This document shows, piece by piece, positions 1 through 10,900 of a stretch of 64,000 bases of DNA. Each line of letters begins with the position of its first letter. Within the stretch, counting starts at the first letter, position 1. The notes under the pieces are model-generated. The model searched no databases. It was not told where the DNA came from and saw only the letters and a program-made list of their open reading frames with translations. A program made the position numbers and the translations under genes. Origin of the DNA: Pleurostoma richardsiae (Eukaryota > Ascomycota > Sordariomycetes > Calosphaeriales > Pleurostomataceae); assembly GCA_030052745.1 (NCBI GenBank), contig JANBVO010000004.1, positions 1,302,001 through 1,366,000 of the forward strand. The letters are read 5' to 3'.

Positions 1-1182
1 ACAGTACGATGAGACATTAATCAAGCGTCTGGAAAGTGCATCTGTCGAATTAGTCGATCGGCAGCCCCTACGGCCGGCCAACCTGACTTGTGCCTCATGC
101 CGTGAGGGCGTGACGATGGCGCGTGGCGCCGATCGCGACTCTTGCTGAAGACACGGTGCCAAGATGCGTTCATTACCGGAGTGAACCGAACTTCCTGAGC
201 CAAGAGAACCGCAGCAGCATTGGCCGCGAATCTAGGTCCTCTGGGTATCCTACCAGATGTACCACCTAAGGTACCTCATAGCAGGCAAGCTAGTCGGTTC
301 ACTCTGGGTACTCGGGGTGAGTAGCGTAAGAGAGATCGCCACCTCCGCAGGCGTGTTGGCCTGGCTGCCTGGGAAAGGGAAACATCACCCCAAAGCTTAT
401 TGTCGCAGAGGCTTAGACCCGTCAGGTGTGTGCCAGTGACGTCAGGCTAGAGCTGCCGTCTCTGCACCCCATTGGATGCCACGCAGGCAGGAAGAAGCAT
501 CTCGCTGCTACCCTCTGCAGATTTGCTTCTGACGCTACGGTGCTAACACCATCCCTCCTCTCCTGCCTTCCGGCCATTCATGATGGCCTGGAATGACCTG
601 CATGTACTCCAAGTACCTCAGATAGTGCACAGTCGTGCGTGAGGCCTCACCCTATCCTAAGCTGAGTAACGACTACTGCAGTGTGGTGACGTCTGGGGTA
701 GGGAGGGGCTGGTGCAGCAAATCACAGGTGCCACAGGCGGATGGAGGGGAAGCTAGAGACGCTCGCCGCTTCAACCTTAAAGACGGACGGGAAGCGTTGC
801 ACCGTGTATGATAGGAGGGCGGCAGTCCAGATAAAGAGATAGAGCTACAAGTGGCTGTACAGTACGGAGTGGTACGCAAGCGACAATGGCTCAGCAGCTA
901 ATGGCGACGAGGACGGGCACCGGACAGTCCGTCGCGGCCTCTTGGATCGACTCCGTCTACACCTGTGCTATGTAATCCTCAAGTACCTCCCCGAGGCGAG
1001 CCCATATCATCATCGCCTTACCCCCCCTTCCCTCTTCCTCCTCCAACCTCTCCCTCCATTCAGAGCACACACACACCAGGCTTCTTCAGTTCTCACTGTA
1101 TCGTCTCGTCTCGGCTATCCAGAAACAGCAGATACACCACCGAAAGACAGCTTTTACGCTCGTAAAGACCCATACCTTCATC
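1..1182. other. Intergenic / upstream region, no gene seen
   Basis: No open frame here looks like a protein I recognise, and none has fungal codon texture over a useful length. A long pyrimidine-rich tract around 1018-1060 is typical of fungal promoters. It sits about 130 bp upstream of the start codon of the small gene at 1183, so the last 200 bp are probably its promoter and 5' leader. Confidence 0.6.
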
Positions 1183-1649
1183 ATGTCAAGTAGGACCCCT
1201 CCCTCTTCCCGCATTATGTACGAGAGAGGCTCCCAGCAGCACCTGACTGACACCCCCATAGACACAGACCAGAATCAGACTGCAACATCGACGCAGGAGG
1301 CCCCTGGCCTCGCCGGGATGAGCCCCGTCTCGTCCGCAGCCTCACCACCACCTACTGACCACCGGGAGAGCGCAGAATGGGGTGAGTCTCTCTCCGTCCC
1401 CCCTCTCTTCCCATCGCCGTGACTCAGGACGTGTCAGAGACGCGTGCATTTTGCTAACCCCTCCTCGCAAAACAACCAGACGCCTCCAAGGTCCCTCCCA
1501 GCCGATTCCAGAAGCGCAAGGGCTCGATCTACGCCGTCCCCGCCTCGCGGGACGGCCACATCGACTCCAACTACGCCCATAAGTTCCACGAGAAGCACGC
1601 CGAGAAGGGCTACCCCAGCGGCCGCCGCAGCAGCTCCGCCAGCAAGTAG
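1183..1649 (+). CDS. Small conserved fungal protein of unknown function (122 aa)
   Basis: Two exons, 1183-1381 and 1480-1649, joined across a 98-bp intron with a GTGAGT donor, a CTAAC branch site at about 1454 and a CAG acceptor. The spliced protein has a low-complexity Ser/Thr/Pro-rich N-terminal half. A basic C-terminal half (residues about 67-122) contains RFQKRKGSIYAVPASRDGH, followed by an H/K/E-rich stretch and a Ser-rich tail. I remember this C-terminal block as conserved in ascomycete hypothetical proteins, but I know no function. It has no signal peptide or membrane segment. The junction codon (G|AC) restores frame, and both donor and branch site are strong, so the model is likely right. 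It converges on SYF1. Confidence 0.75.
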
Positions 1650-2130
1650 CGGAAGACTGGCGGCCGGAGCAGCGCCGACGCAACCGCAGCAGAGTGAGAG
1701 GCTGCTGCTGCCGCCGTGTCTGCCACTGCGTGGTGGAGGCGGACGGACACCGGGCCTGGGGAGTAGGCGGCGTCAAGAACAGGGGTTGCTGTTATGATGA
1801 TACACCATTGATGATGAAATTCACTTCCTCCGATGTCGTTTTCTAGTTTGCTGTTCTTCGCACACGGGGGTGTCGGCGGTACACAACTTGCTTGCTAGTT
1901 GATAAGTGGTGGTGATCAGGGGAGTCGTTTGATCTGTCCTAGTCGAATTATCTCTTTATCGCTCATTCAAGAAAAAAGACCCATGCAGATTTTCCCTACC
2001 GAGCGAGGACTTTCGTTCCCTCTCCCAAACGAACCAACAGACCAAAAAAGAGCCAGAACCCGCCATGTCAGTCAGTACTGCCTGCCTCCCCTCCTGGACA
2101 TGTAAAAAGGAAAGATATGTACAGTGTTGT
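1650..2130. other. Convergent 3' intergenic region
   Basis: This holds the 3' ends of the small gene on the left and of SYF1 on the right. I see no additional gene or repeat in it. Confidence 0.6.
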
Positions 2131-4623
2131 TTATTCATCCATATCGTCGATGTCAATGGCATCCGGATTCGACGCCACGACCGGCTGTGCCGTAGCCTGC
2201 ACCTTGGGAGCATCGCTCGCGGCGACGAAGCCGACGGGTGCGCGAGCCTGCCTCTCGAGCGCGGCCATGGCATCGGCGACCTCCTGATCGTCCTCTGCAC
2301 TGCCACCGCCACCAGCGGCACCCTCGGCTCTGGCTGCTTGGCTCCGCGCCAAGGCCTGCGAGGCGATAAAGTTGACGTCGGTGTTGTACTGCGCCTGGAC
2401 GCTGCGCTTGATGCGGCGCATCTCCTTGAACGTGTCCTCGTTGCCGTGCTGGATCTCGAACTGCTCCCACTTCTCCCAGAATTCCGGGTTCGTGCGCGGG
2501 TCGCAGAACTGCGACGCGTGTCCGTAGATGGCTCGTGCCCGGTCGATCTCCCCGAGCCGCTTCTCCATGTCGGCGAACTTGAGGCACATGTCCCTAGCCT
2601 CCGAGTCCGGCAGCGCAGCGATGGCCCGCTCGTAGATCGGCCGCGTCGACGGCAGCCCGAAGTTGGACGCCGACTTAGTGATGTAGAAGTTGAACATATC
2701 TGCCCGGTCCTCGTCGGACACGGCGCGCGTGGCTCTCTCGTATATCCGCATGGCGTGGCGGGCCAGGCCCCGCTCCTCCTCGAGGTTGCCGTACATGAGA
2801 TACAGGACCTTGGCGAACTTAGGGGGACAGCCTTCAACGGCCTGCTCGAAGAGATCCCGTAGTCTCTCGATGCCGATCTCGCGGTCGACAGCTTTTGTGA
2901 GGTAAAGATTCCACAGCTCGAAAGCAACAGGGTAGCTGAAGAGATCGAGGCCTCGCTCGTAAATCTTGAAGGATTCCTCATAATATTTGTGTTCCTCCAG
3001 GAGATTGGCGTAGTTGACGACAGTCTGCGGCGTGGCGATCCGGAGCTCAAATATGCGCTCGTAGACCTTCTTCGTCTCCTCTAGCGAGCTGACGCTCTCT
3101 ACCAGGTCGACATAGAAGCTCCACAGCTTCCAGCTCTTGTGCACCCGCTGCTGCGGGGACAGGGTCTCGTCGAAATAGTCGACGTTAGACCTCTTCGGAG
3201 CCTGAGTCGCCTTCGCCATGATCCGTACTGCTTCGTCGAAGTTCTCGTTTCGGAGCTCCATTTCAGCCCACTCAATCCACATTTCCGCCAGCTCGGAGAC
3301 CGACTTAAACGGCACTTTGACGGCCTTCTCCATGATAATGCGGGCATTACGCAGGTCACTGCCCCTCTCATAAAATTTGGCATAGTTCGCCCAGAGCTGG
3401 TGGAACGCTCCCGTAGCTTTCTTCGGCTGGATTGCTGCGATGGCGTCCGTGTAGGTCTGCACAACCTCCTGCTTGTTGTCGCCCCATAGTGCCACGCGCT
3501 TCTCCCATTCCGCGACGTTGTTAGGGTTTTGCCGCAGTAACACGTCATTGAGGAGGAATGGTCGGCGATCCATCAGATGCTCAAACCGCATCATGCGGAT
3601 GTCCAAATCGAAATCGGCCGCCTCATCAACAACGCCCTTCTCCGCCCGCGTCTGGGCCATTTCCATAAGAGCGCCAATGACGGACTCCTCAAACTCCGCG
3701 TAGGAATCAAAGACGAGCGTGAAGTCTCGTACGGTCATGACGGTCGTTATGCCCTCTTCGAAAATGTCTCGCGCGCGTTCAAAGCTGCCTCTCCGAATCC
3801 AATACGTTGCGAGCCCAACCCACAGCTTGCCCCTCTGGTCGGCAAACCGCTCGATACCACTCCTAATGATGCGCTCGACGTCGATTCCAGTCTCCTGACC
3901 AGTCTCGATCTCACTGGCGTGTTCGACCATGAGGTCCACCATCTCACTCCAGAGCTCGTAGTGACCCTTGCCATTTTTGCTTTGGAACCGCGGATTATTG
4001 AGTATGTCGATATATTTGTGCACCGCCTCCGTGTAGAGGCCGACCTGGACGAGCAGCTCAATGAAGTCTTCGGCATCCTCGGGGTGGACCTGCATGTACC
4101 GGCGCCAGATCTTTACAGCGGTTATGCCACCAGCAGAGTTCGCGAACGGCCTGTACAGAGCCCATATCCTATTGTGCTGGGTGATGGGGAGTGCACGCAG
4201 GGCGCGGTCGAAGGCGCGCCGCGTGAAGGTGACCAGCGGCTGCTGCATCAAGAACTTGAGGTACATCTCCCATATCCGCGGCATCTTGTTCAGCAGGATG
4301 AGCGCCCGCTCGAAGAGGGCGTTGACCTTGCGGAACTCGGCGGCGAAGATGGCGGCGTTCAGCTTGCGGACGTGCTTGACCCGGAACTGGAGGTACATCT
4401 TCCACAGCTTGTACGAGCGCGGCAGCTGCACGCAGGCTCGCTCGAGGACGTACGCCTGCTCTTGGACGGTCCCGTGGCGGGCCTTGAATTCGATGTAAGC
4501 CAGCCATGGTTTCGTGCTCCCCGGGCTCCGCTGGATGTCCTGCTCGTACACGAAGTCGTCGTCGGAAACGAGCGAGAGGTCCGGCCGTCGGGCAGAGCCG
4601 TTGGCCATGATGGCCGACGACAT
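2131..4623 (-). CDS. SYF1: Pre-mRNA splicing factor SYF1 (XAB2 family)
   Basis: Single-exon 830-aa protein, close to the usual length of yeast Syf1 and human XAB2 (about 855 aa). It is built almost entirely of HAT/TPR-like helical repeats. Examples are PWLAYIEFKARHG near residue 39, KLWKMYLQFRV near 73, RIWEMYLKFL near 115 and ELWNLYLTKAV in the C-terminal third. These repeats form the arch-shaped scaffold of the Prp19-associated (NTC) complex in the spliceosome. The tail after about residue 770 is acidic and low-complexity, ending IDIDDMDE. The start at 4623 is the first in-frame ATG of a well-matched N terminus; a second ATG lies five codons on. It is divergent from VMA8 across 535 bp. Lack of introns is ordinary for this family in filamentous fungi. 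Confidence 0.95.
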   Translation of the reverse strand: MSSAIMANGSARRPDLSLVSDDDFVYEQDIQRSPGSTKPWLAYIEFKARHGTVQEQAYVLERACVQLPRSYKLWKMYLQFRVKHVRKLNAAIFAAEFRKVNALFERALILLNKMPRIWEMYLKFLMQQPLVTFTRRAFDRALRALPITQHNRIWALYRPFANSAGGITAVKIWRRYMQVHPEDAEDFIELLVQVGLYTEAVHKYIDILNNPRFQSKNGKGHYELWSEMVDLMVEHASEIETGQETGIDVERIIRSGIERFADQRGKLWVGLATYWIRRGSFERARDIFEEGITTVMTVRDFTLVFDSYAEFEESVIGALMEMAQTRAEKGVVDEAADFDLDIRMMRFEHLMDRRPFLLNDVLLRQNPNNVAEWEKRVALWGDNKQEVVQTYTDAIAAIQPKKATGAFHQLWANYAKFYERGSDLRNARIIMEKAVKVPFKSVSELAEMWIEWAEMELRNENFDEAVRIMAKATQAPKRSNVDYFDETLSPQQRVHKSWKLWSFYVDLVESVSSLEETKKVYERIFELRIATPQTVVNYANLLEEHKYYEESFKIYERGLDLFSYPVAFELWNLYLTKAVDREIGIERLRDLFEQAVEGCPPKFAKVLYLMYGNLEEERGLARHAMRIYERATRAVSDEDRADMFNFYITKSASNFGLPSTRPIYERAIAALPDSEARDMCLKFADMEKRLGEIDRARAIYGHASQFCDPRTNPEFWEKWEQFEIQHGNEDTFKEMRRIKRSVQAQYNTDVNFIASQALARSQAARAEGAAGGGGSAEDDQEVADAMAALERQARAPVGFVAASDAPKVQATAQPVVASNPDAIDIDDMDE

Positions 4624-5158
4624 GGCGTCAGAGAAACAAGCCGACGCCTTCAGCTACGAGGGATCGAGGCTCTCGTGATATTTCGGGTCTGCTATGATGA
4701 CATTTCGGGGCTCGTCGTAGCCAGCGCCGGATCGCGACCAACGTCGAGGAGGGTGTCTTGGAGGTTCCGTCACGTCTCTTTTATTTTTCCCGTTCGCGGT
4801 TCGTTCGTTGCGCCGAGCTAAATTCATGCAATGGCAAGGCTCCGCAGGGGTACCTAAGAATACAAATACTAGTGAGTTGCTTAGCTGTGCTGTCAGGTAC
4901 CTGAAGGTGACTTCGATAAGCCGTTTAAGTGGGCTGAGAGGCTCAAAGTGGTTCCCAACAACGACTCCACTCAGAAGCTCCCCCTGCTGCGGGTTCGCAT
5001 CACAAGCTGAGGCGCCTTACGCTACTCCGCGCATGTCCCGGACGTTGTGACCTCAGAGAAACGCAGATTTCGCTCAGCGCTGATAGCAGATCCTGCAGTT
5101 AGTCGCTTAATCAATTGTCTTGCTATACATTGTCCGGTTGTCGTCCCCGTGAGGCAAT
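4624..5158. promoter_or_regulatory. Shared divergent promoter region of SYF1 and VMA8
   Basis: 535 bp between the two divergent start codons, so it must carry both promoters. It contains two GGTACC palindromes (4849-4854 and 4896-4901). No other gene is visible. Confidence 0.5.
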
Positions 5159-6420
5159 ATGTCTGGCGCCGCAGTAAGCTACAGAGCGTCATAATGTCCT
5201 CGATGCGGCCGACACTGATTGATTATACAGGACCGGGAGGCGGTCTTCCCGACCCGCCAGTCGCTGGGTATTATGAAGGCGAAGCTTAAGGGAGCTGAGA
5301 CGGGTCACAGTCTTCTGAAGAGGAAGAGCGAGGCTCTCACCAAGTACGCTGCTCTGTCCTATTCACCCACCATGCCGACCTAGCTAACATTCATTGTGTA
5401 GGCGTTTCCGAGGTACGAACTGCAGACCTATGTTCATATGGGACACGTTCGAAATGGCCGGAATCTAACCATTCCGCTCAACAGATATAACGAAACGAAT
5501 CGACGAGGCGAAGCGGAAAATGGGTCGGGTGATGCAGATCGCGTCCTTCTCCCTGGCGGAGGTGACATATGCCGTGGGCGGAGATATCAACTACCAAGTC
5601 CAAGAGTCCGCTCGTTCTGCGCGCTTCCGCATCCGAGCCAAGCAGGAGAACGTGTCTGGTGTGCTCCTGCCAACGTTTGAGAGCTACGTCGAGGAGGGTA
5701 ACAACGACTTCGCCATGACCGGCCTCGGAAAGGGTGGCCAGCAGGTGCAGCGATGCAGGGAGACGTACGCTAGGGCGGTGGAGGCACTGGTAGAGCTTGC
5801 TAGTCTCCAGGTCAGCAATTCCCCAGAGTCGCATTGCCTGCCTTGGAAGGCCATTGCTTACCGTTGTTTTAGACGGCATTTGTAATCTTGGACGAGGTGA
5901 TCAAGGTTGTGAACCGGAGAGGTGAGTCAAGTCATATCCCCTATTATACTGCCATCATGATGCTGATACTCTACAATAGTCAACGCCATGTAACTCACCC
6001 TTACTTTGACATTCCGTGGATTGGTAGGCTGACCTCCATTTAGTGAGCACGTCATTATCCCGAGGACTGAGAACACCATCAAATGTAAGCCTAATCGATA
6101 TCAGCTAAGCTACGAGGGATACTGACACTGTAAAGACATCAACTCCGAGCTTGATGAGCTAGACAGAGAGGAATTCTACCGGCTGAAGAAGGCATGTTTC
6201 CACCCCTCCATTATCTCGATCTTGTATGAGAGTACTAACACCACGACAGGTAGCGGGCAAGAAGCAGCGAGATAACGCTGAAGCAGATGCCGAAATGAAA
6301 CGCAGAAGAGAGGCGCAGGCTGCCAAAGACAAGGAGAACGCTGCCGCTGGGGCGCCCGCTGAGGAGGCATCGGCACCGGATCTTCTAGCGGCCGAGGAGG
6401 ATGAGGATGTCATCTTCTGA
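5159..6420 (+). CDS. VMA8: V-type ATPase subunit D (central stalk), VMA8
   Basis: Spliced protein of 263 aa (yeast Vma8 is 256). Subunit D forms the central rotor shaft of the V1 sector and couples ATP hydrolysis to proton pumping at vacuolar and Golgi membranes. Nine exons are inferred: 5159-5173, 5231-5343, 5402-5412, 5485-5810, 5873-5921, 5980-5989, 6044-6084, 6136-6191 and 6250-6420. Recognisable blocks are FPTRQSLGIMKAKLKGA near the N terminus, the MGRVMQIASFSLAEVTYAVG helix, and ETYARAVEALVELASLQTAF. The C terminus is DEDVIF. Exons 3 and 6 are only 11 and 10 nt. The last intron appears to start with GC (AAG|GCATGT), giving LKKVAGKK as in orthologs. A GT alternative using gtttcc and a TAG acceptor would give LKKASGKK. 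The gene converges on the snRNP protein gene. Confidence 0.93.
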
Positions 6421-6601
6421 TTTAAGCATCACGTTGAGATAATAGCACATGCAGTAGCATCGGTTCTGTGCCATAGTTTGGTATCATTGCGGGTTTCGTC
6501 TACCTGATTTCGCCGTGGAAATCTCTGTATCATACATAGGATGCTCTTTTCATCCATCCGTTTACCTACGCCAGCCCAGGCCACAACCACGCCAGCAGCC
6601 C

Positions 6602-7501
6602 TCACTGGCGCTGGTACGTGACCTTCATGTTGTGCGTGCCGCCATTCAACGCCATGCCCGCCGTGTTCTCCTTCGCCGTGATAGCGCCCGCCTCGGCGTC
6701 GTACTCCACGAACGCGATGCCGCGACGGCCGGGCACCAGGCGCACCTCGCGGAAGCCGTCGAAGCGGCCGAAGATGCCGGTGAGCGCGTCCACGTCGTAG
6801 TCGTCGGGCAGGTTCTGCACGAAGAGGATCTTGTTCGGCGGCAGGTACTCGTCGGGCACGACAGCAGCGGCCGACGGGCCGGTGGGCTTGAGACCGGCGC
6901 CGCGGGCGGTCTTCGCGGGACGTGCCTCGGGGGCTCCGCCGGGGCGCTTGAGGCGCTGCTGCTCCTGTGCCGCCTCGAGGGCCTTCTTCTTGTCTATTGT
7001 ATGCGACCATGTCAGCGTGGCTCTTGACTCTTTGACGAAGGGCTTGCGTGTATATAAATCAGAAAGAAGCATAAAAGACAACGCACCTTTCTCCGCGACG
7101 CGCCTCCGCCTGTGTGCCTCAAACTCCTCCTCGTTACCGGACTTCTTCACCGTGGCATCGCTCCGCGTGCGCGCGAGCGCGACTTGCATGGGCTTGCCGA
7201 AAAGATCGAAGCCCTGGAGCTCCTCGATGGCCTGCTGCGCAGACTCGGGGCTCTCGAAGACGATGAAGGCCTGGCCCTTCGCCTTGAGGTTCGTCTTGGC
7301 CACGATGTCGATGACGCTGCCGTACTCGGAGAAGACGTCGAGCAGCGCCGACTTGAGGGCGTCAGGCTTGACGCGCTCCTCGAGGTTGCGCACGTACACA
7401 CTGTGGGTTCAGAGGAGGTTAGCGAAACGAGCCGAGGTGCCTTACGCAGTGTCGGAGTGCAATGACACGTACGTGGCGACTGGCGGGTTAGACGATGTCA
7501 T
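6602..7501 (-). CDS. U1A/U2B''-type snRNP protein with two RRMs
   Basis: Three exons (7473-7501, 7087-7400, 6602-6993) give 244 aa, the size of the U1A/U2B'' family. These proteins bind U1 or U2 snRNA stem-loops in the nucleus. RRM1 spans about residues 9-88, with RNP2 VYVRNL and RNP1 KGQAFIVF. A basic Ala/Gln-rich linker (about 100-165) follows. RRM2 spans about 168-244, with KILFVQNL and RGIAFVEY. Both introns have GT donors (GTACGT, GTGCGT) and restore frame, and the first exon encodes only nine full codons. Fungi usually have one such gene serving the U2 B'' role, but sequence alone does not let me choose between U1A and U2B''. The next gene (Arf GEF) lies in tandem 474 bp away. Confidence 0.88.
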
Positions 7502-7975
7502 CTTGAGCCTACTGCTTCTGCTTGAGCTTGGCAGGTGTGTCTGACTTCCGACGAGTGTGCCGCCGCTGCTTTTCACTGTAGTTTGGGTAGGTAGTGCAAG
7601 TCGAGATACGACTCTTGCGGTGGTGGATTCTTCCCCGAGAAAATAGTTGTAGGCGGCTTCCAGGTACTGTGTGCGCGCAAGTTACACACGGTACAAATCG
7701 CACTGTCATACTTCACCCCCCTCCCTGGGTGAGGACCTGTAGGTATACATGCCAGCCATACATCCTTGGCGAAATATATCAAGACCAGCAAGACGTGGGT
7801 GAATAGTACCTGTACTCCATTTCAATATGCACACATGCTCCATGAGAGCTGTACTCTATACGTGACGAGACAATGCACTTCCTCCACTGGGCGGCGCCAG
7901 GATTTAGAAAACGCAAATACCTGGACTGGACCCGGCATCCCCCTCCCCTTTACGCAGAAATAATGGCAACAACAT
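7502..7975. other. Intergenic region between snRNP protein and Arf GEF genes
   Basis: It holds the promoter of the snRNP protein gene at one end and the 3' region of the Arf GEF at the other. Nothing else is recognised. Confidence 0.5.
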
Positions 7976-10900
7976 CTATGAAGTGACCTCGTTCGCCTTC
8001 TGAGCCGGCGGTTGAAGCGGTTCCTGTGACTTCCGTTCTTCCGCATCCTCCAACGCGAGCTCCTTCCTCAGCTCCGGAAGGAAGCGGTCTATGCGCTTCC
8101 ACGTCTCTGCCCACAGCTTCTCCTGGGAGGGATCCTGGCTGGGAGGTACTAGGTAGCCACTGCTGGACATGAAGAGCAGGACGTTCTTGAGATTCTCGGG
8201 GACAGCCTCCTCCTTTGAAACTGTCAGTTAGCCTCCACCTAATCGAAGATCGCGCAGCACACAAGAGTGGAGAGGGGAGAGTGCTTACCAAGCTGTCGCC
8301 CTGGCCGCTATTCATAAGTCGATCCATGATGTCGATGATCTTAAGCCACAAGTCCAGCATGCCGTCCCACTTAGAGAGCAGCACAAGGTATTGCAGGAAC
8401 ACCTTGCACAGCAGCGACGCCGCCTGGACCCTGGTCTCGCTCATGCCGTCACGGTCGGTGGAATAGACCTCGGGCTTCAGCAGCCTCAGGATCAGGGGGA
8501 AGAGCACCTCGCCGAAGATGGCCGTCCACTCGCTGTGGTCCGACGATGTCAATTCCGGAGAGAGCAGGGCGCGCTGGAGAGAGTTAAATGCGAGATGGCG
8601 CACTTCCCGGCACGGATTTGTGCACTGGGTCGTCAACGCCTGGAAGATGGGCAACCAGTACGCGGACCACGCTAATCAACAATTAGTTGACTGCAGGGCA
8701 GGAAGAACGGCTTCGCGGGAAAGGGAGGAACTGACCTTCATTGCTCTCAAGGTGAGACTGATTTACAAGCTGAGGTATCCGAGATGTCATGCTGTATATG
8801 ATGTTGATGGCCTTGATACCGCGTTGGACAGTGGCGTTGTCACTGATTTGTATTAGCTATTGCCATCTTGAGCTGGGCAACAGGAACAAACCTTGCAGCG
8901 TCAGGCTTGGAGGGTCGAGATTTACGCTGTTTCCGGTCAAGTTTCTGCTCTTGAACTGCGCCGACGCTGGCGGCGGAGGCAAACTCGTTGAGCAGGGCAA
9001 TGGCTGATTCGTAGTTGTCCGCCATGATGGCTGTAGGATTAACGCCGCTCTCGAGAATCTCGAAAACGATGGGAGCAGAGTCGGCATTGGCTGCAAGAAT
9101 TCGAAGAATGGCCCAGAAGTCGGGAGACGTCATGATTTCGTTCCGTAAGGGTCCAGGCTCATCGATGCAGAGTTTCAAGCCCTGAAGGACCAACTGTGAC
9201 GTCTTCTTGAGCGTGTCTTTAGGGAAACTGGAGACTGTATGAAGAAGGACGGGCACGCGGATGAAGTCGTAATCCTGTTCGGCGAGTTGAGTCTCGGTTC
9301 CTGAGTGGTCCTTCGCAGAACTTACATAGCTTGCCTCGAGAAGCCTGAAGAGGTAGAATGTCGCTCTGGATACCAATATCGGATGATAGTTTTTGATATC
9401 GCGCAGGATAGACTGTAATGCCTCGACCACGCGTTTCCCGACCAACTCAACACTCTTCTCGTCTCGAAGAGCCAGGACAGTACAGTATTCCAGCACATAG
9501 ACCAGCGCAGGGTCATACAGAGCATTGCCGTGAGCTTTCTGCCCGTTCGATGGAGATGCCGGAGGTATGTTATCGGCCTTGACCGTGATGACAACACCAG
9601 AGCCATTATCCTCTGGGATCTGTTCCAGGAGCGAGTCCACCAGATATTCAAGACTGTCATCCGGAAGCGATCTTTAACAGTTAGCGGGGACTAATAAGAA
9701 ATTGGTGACTTGACTCACGAGATGTTAGCGAAAACATCACCCATCTGGCAGGCATTGATGCAATCAACAGTACATAGCGTGCTTTCCAACTCCTCATCTG
9801 AGGGCTCTGGTGGATCGTCGGCCGCATAACTGGATATGTAGGACGTGAACGCCGCAAAGAGTCCGGTCTCGTTCTGCTTTGCAGCGCGGTCTATTACTTG
9901 AGATGGACTCTGCAGGGGAATAGGAGGTAGGGAGAGTCGCTCGGGGTCCGTCGAGAAGAAGGGAGGAATTAGAGAGTTGACGAAGAGATTCAGCCATATC
10001 CGTATTATCTGCAGACGTGTGAGTATAGTGGTAGCAATCAGTTCTCAAGAGGCACTCACATTTTTCCAGCCCTTCCTGATGATATGCTCGTTGGATGTGA
10101 CCACGCGGAACAGGACCAGTGTCGCCAGCTGGGCTCTGAAGTCGCGTCCTAGCTTGACAGCAAGCTCGCTCACCATTACGCTATTCTCACCCACTTGCAC
10201 TTCCGTGTTGAGATTCGTATTCGAGAATGTCTCCGTCGACAGCGTGGTCATAAAACTGAGGGAGTAGATGATCTCGTCCAGAGCCTCGGTTATGCCGTAC
10301 TTCGCCGCTATTCTCGCACATTGATCAAAGCCTGAGACGACCCGGGCAAACACCGTATCGTCCGTCGCGGACATGAAAACATACGACAGCGTCGAAATAA
10401 TCGGCTTCCACGTCGTGGCAAACATGTCGGCATCGTAAATGTTAGTGTCGCAGATGATCAAAGGCCCAGCAACCTCGGTCTTCAAGAGCAATTCTCTCCA
10501 GGCATAGTCGAACGCGTGCTTGTTATCGTGCTCATCAGGCAGAATGATCTCATTCGCTTTGATTGTGTCGTAGATTCCCTGGAGGTACTCCGGAGCGAAA
10601 TCTTTGCCGCCGTTCTGCCCCCGCAAATTCCGCGCGAAGTCCGCAGGACTCATGCGGTTCTGACCCTTTACGTTCGGGTTATGCTGATCGGTATTTAGTA
10701 TGATGATGGCATAGGTAAGAATGAAAACAGCGTCTTTGTCGGCAACATCATCAGGCATCTCATTCGCGCAGTATTTCTCTGCAAACGACGTGACGATCCT
10801 TTCGATCAAGGGAGCCTCGCCCGGAAGACGGAACGCTTCCAGTACCATCCTCAGTGCTTCGTCAACTCGCTTTCCAGCGAAATTGAACTGGTCTATGAAT

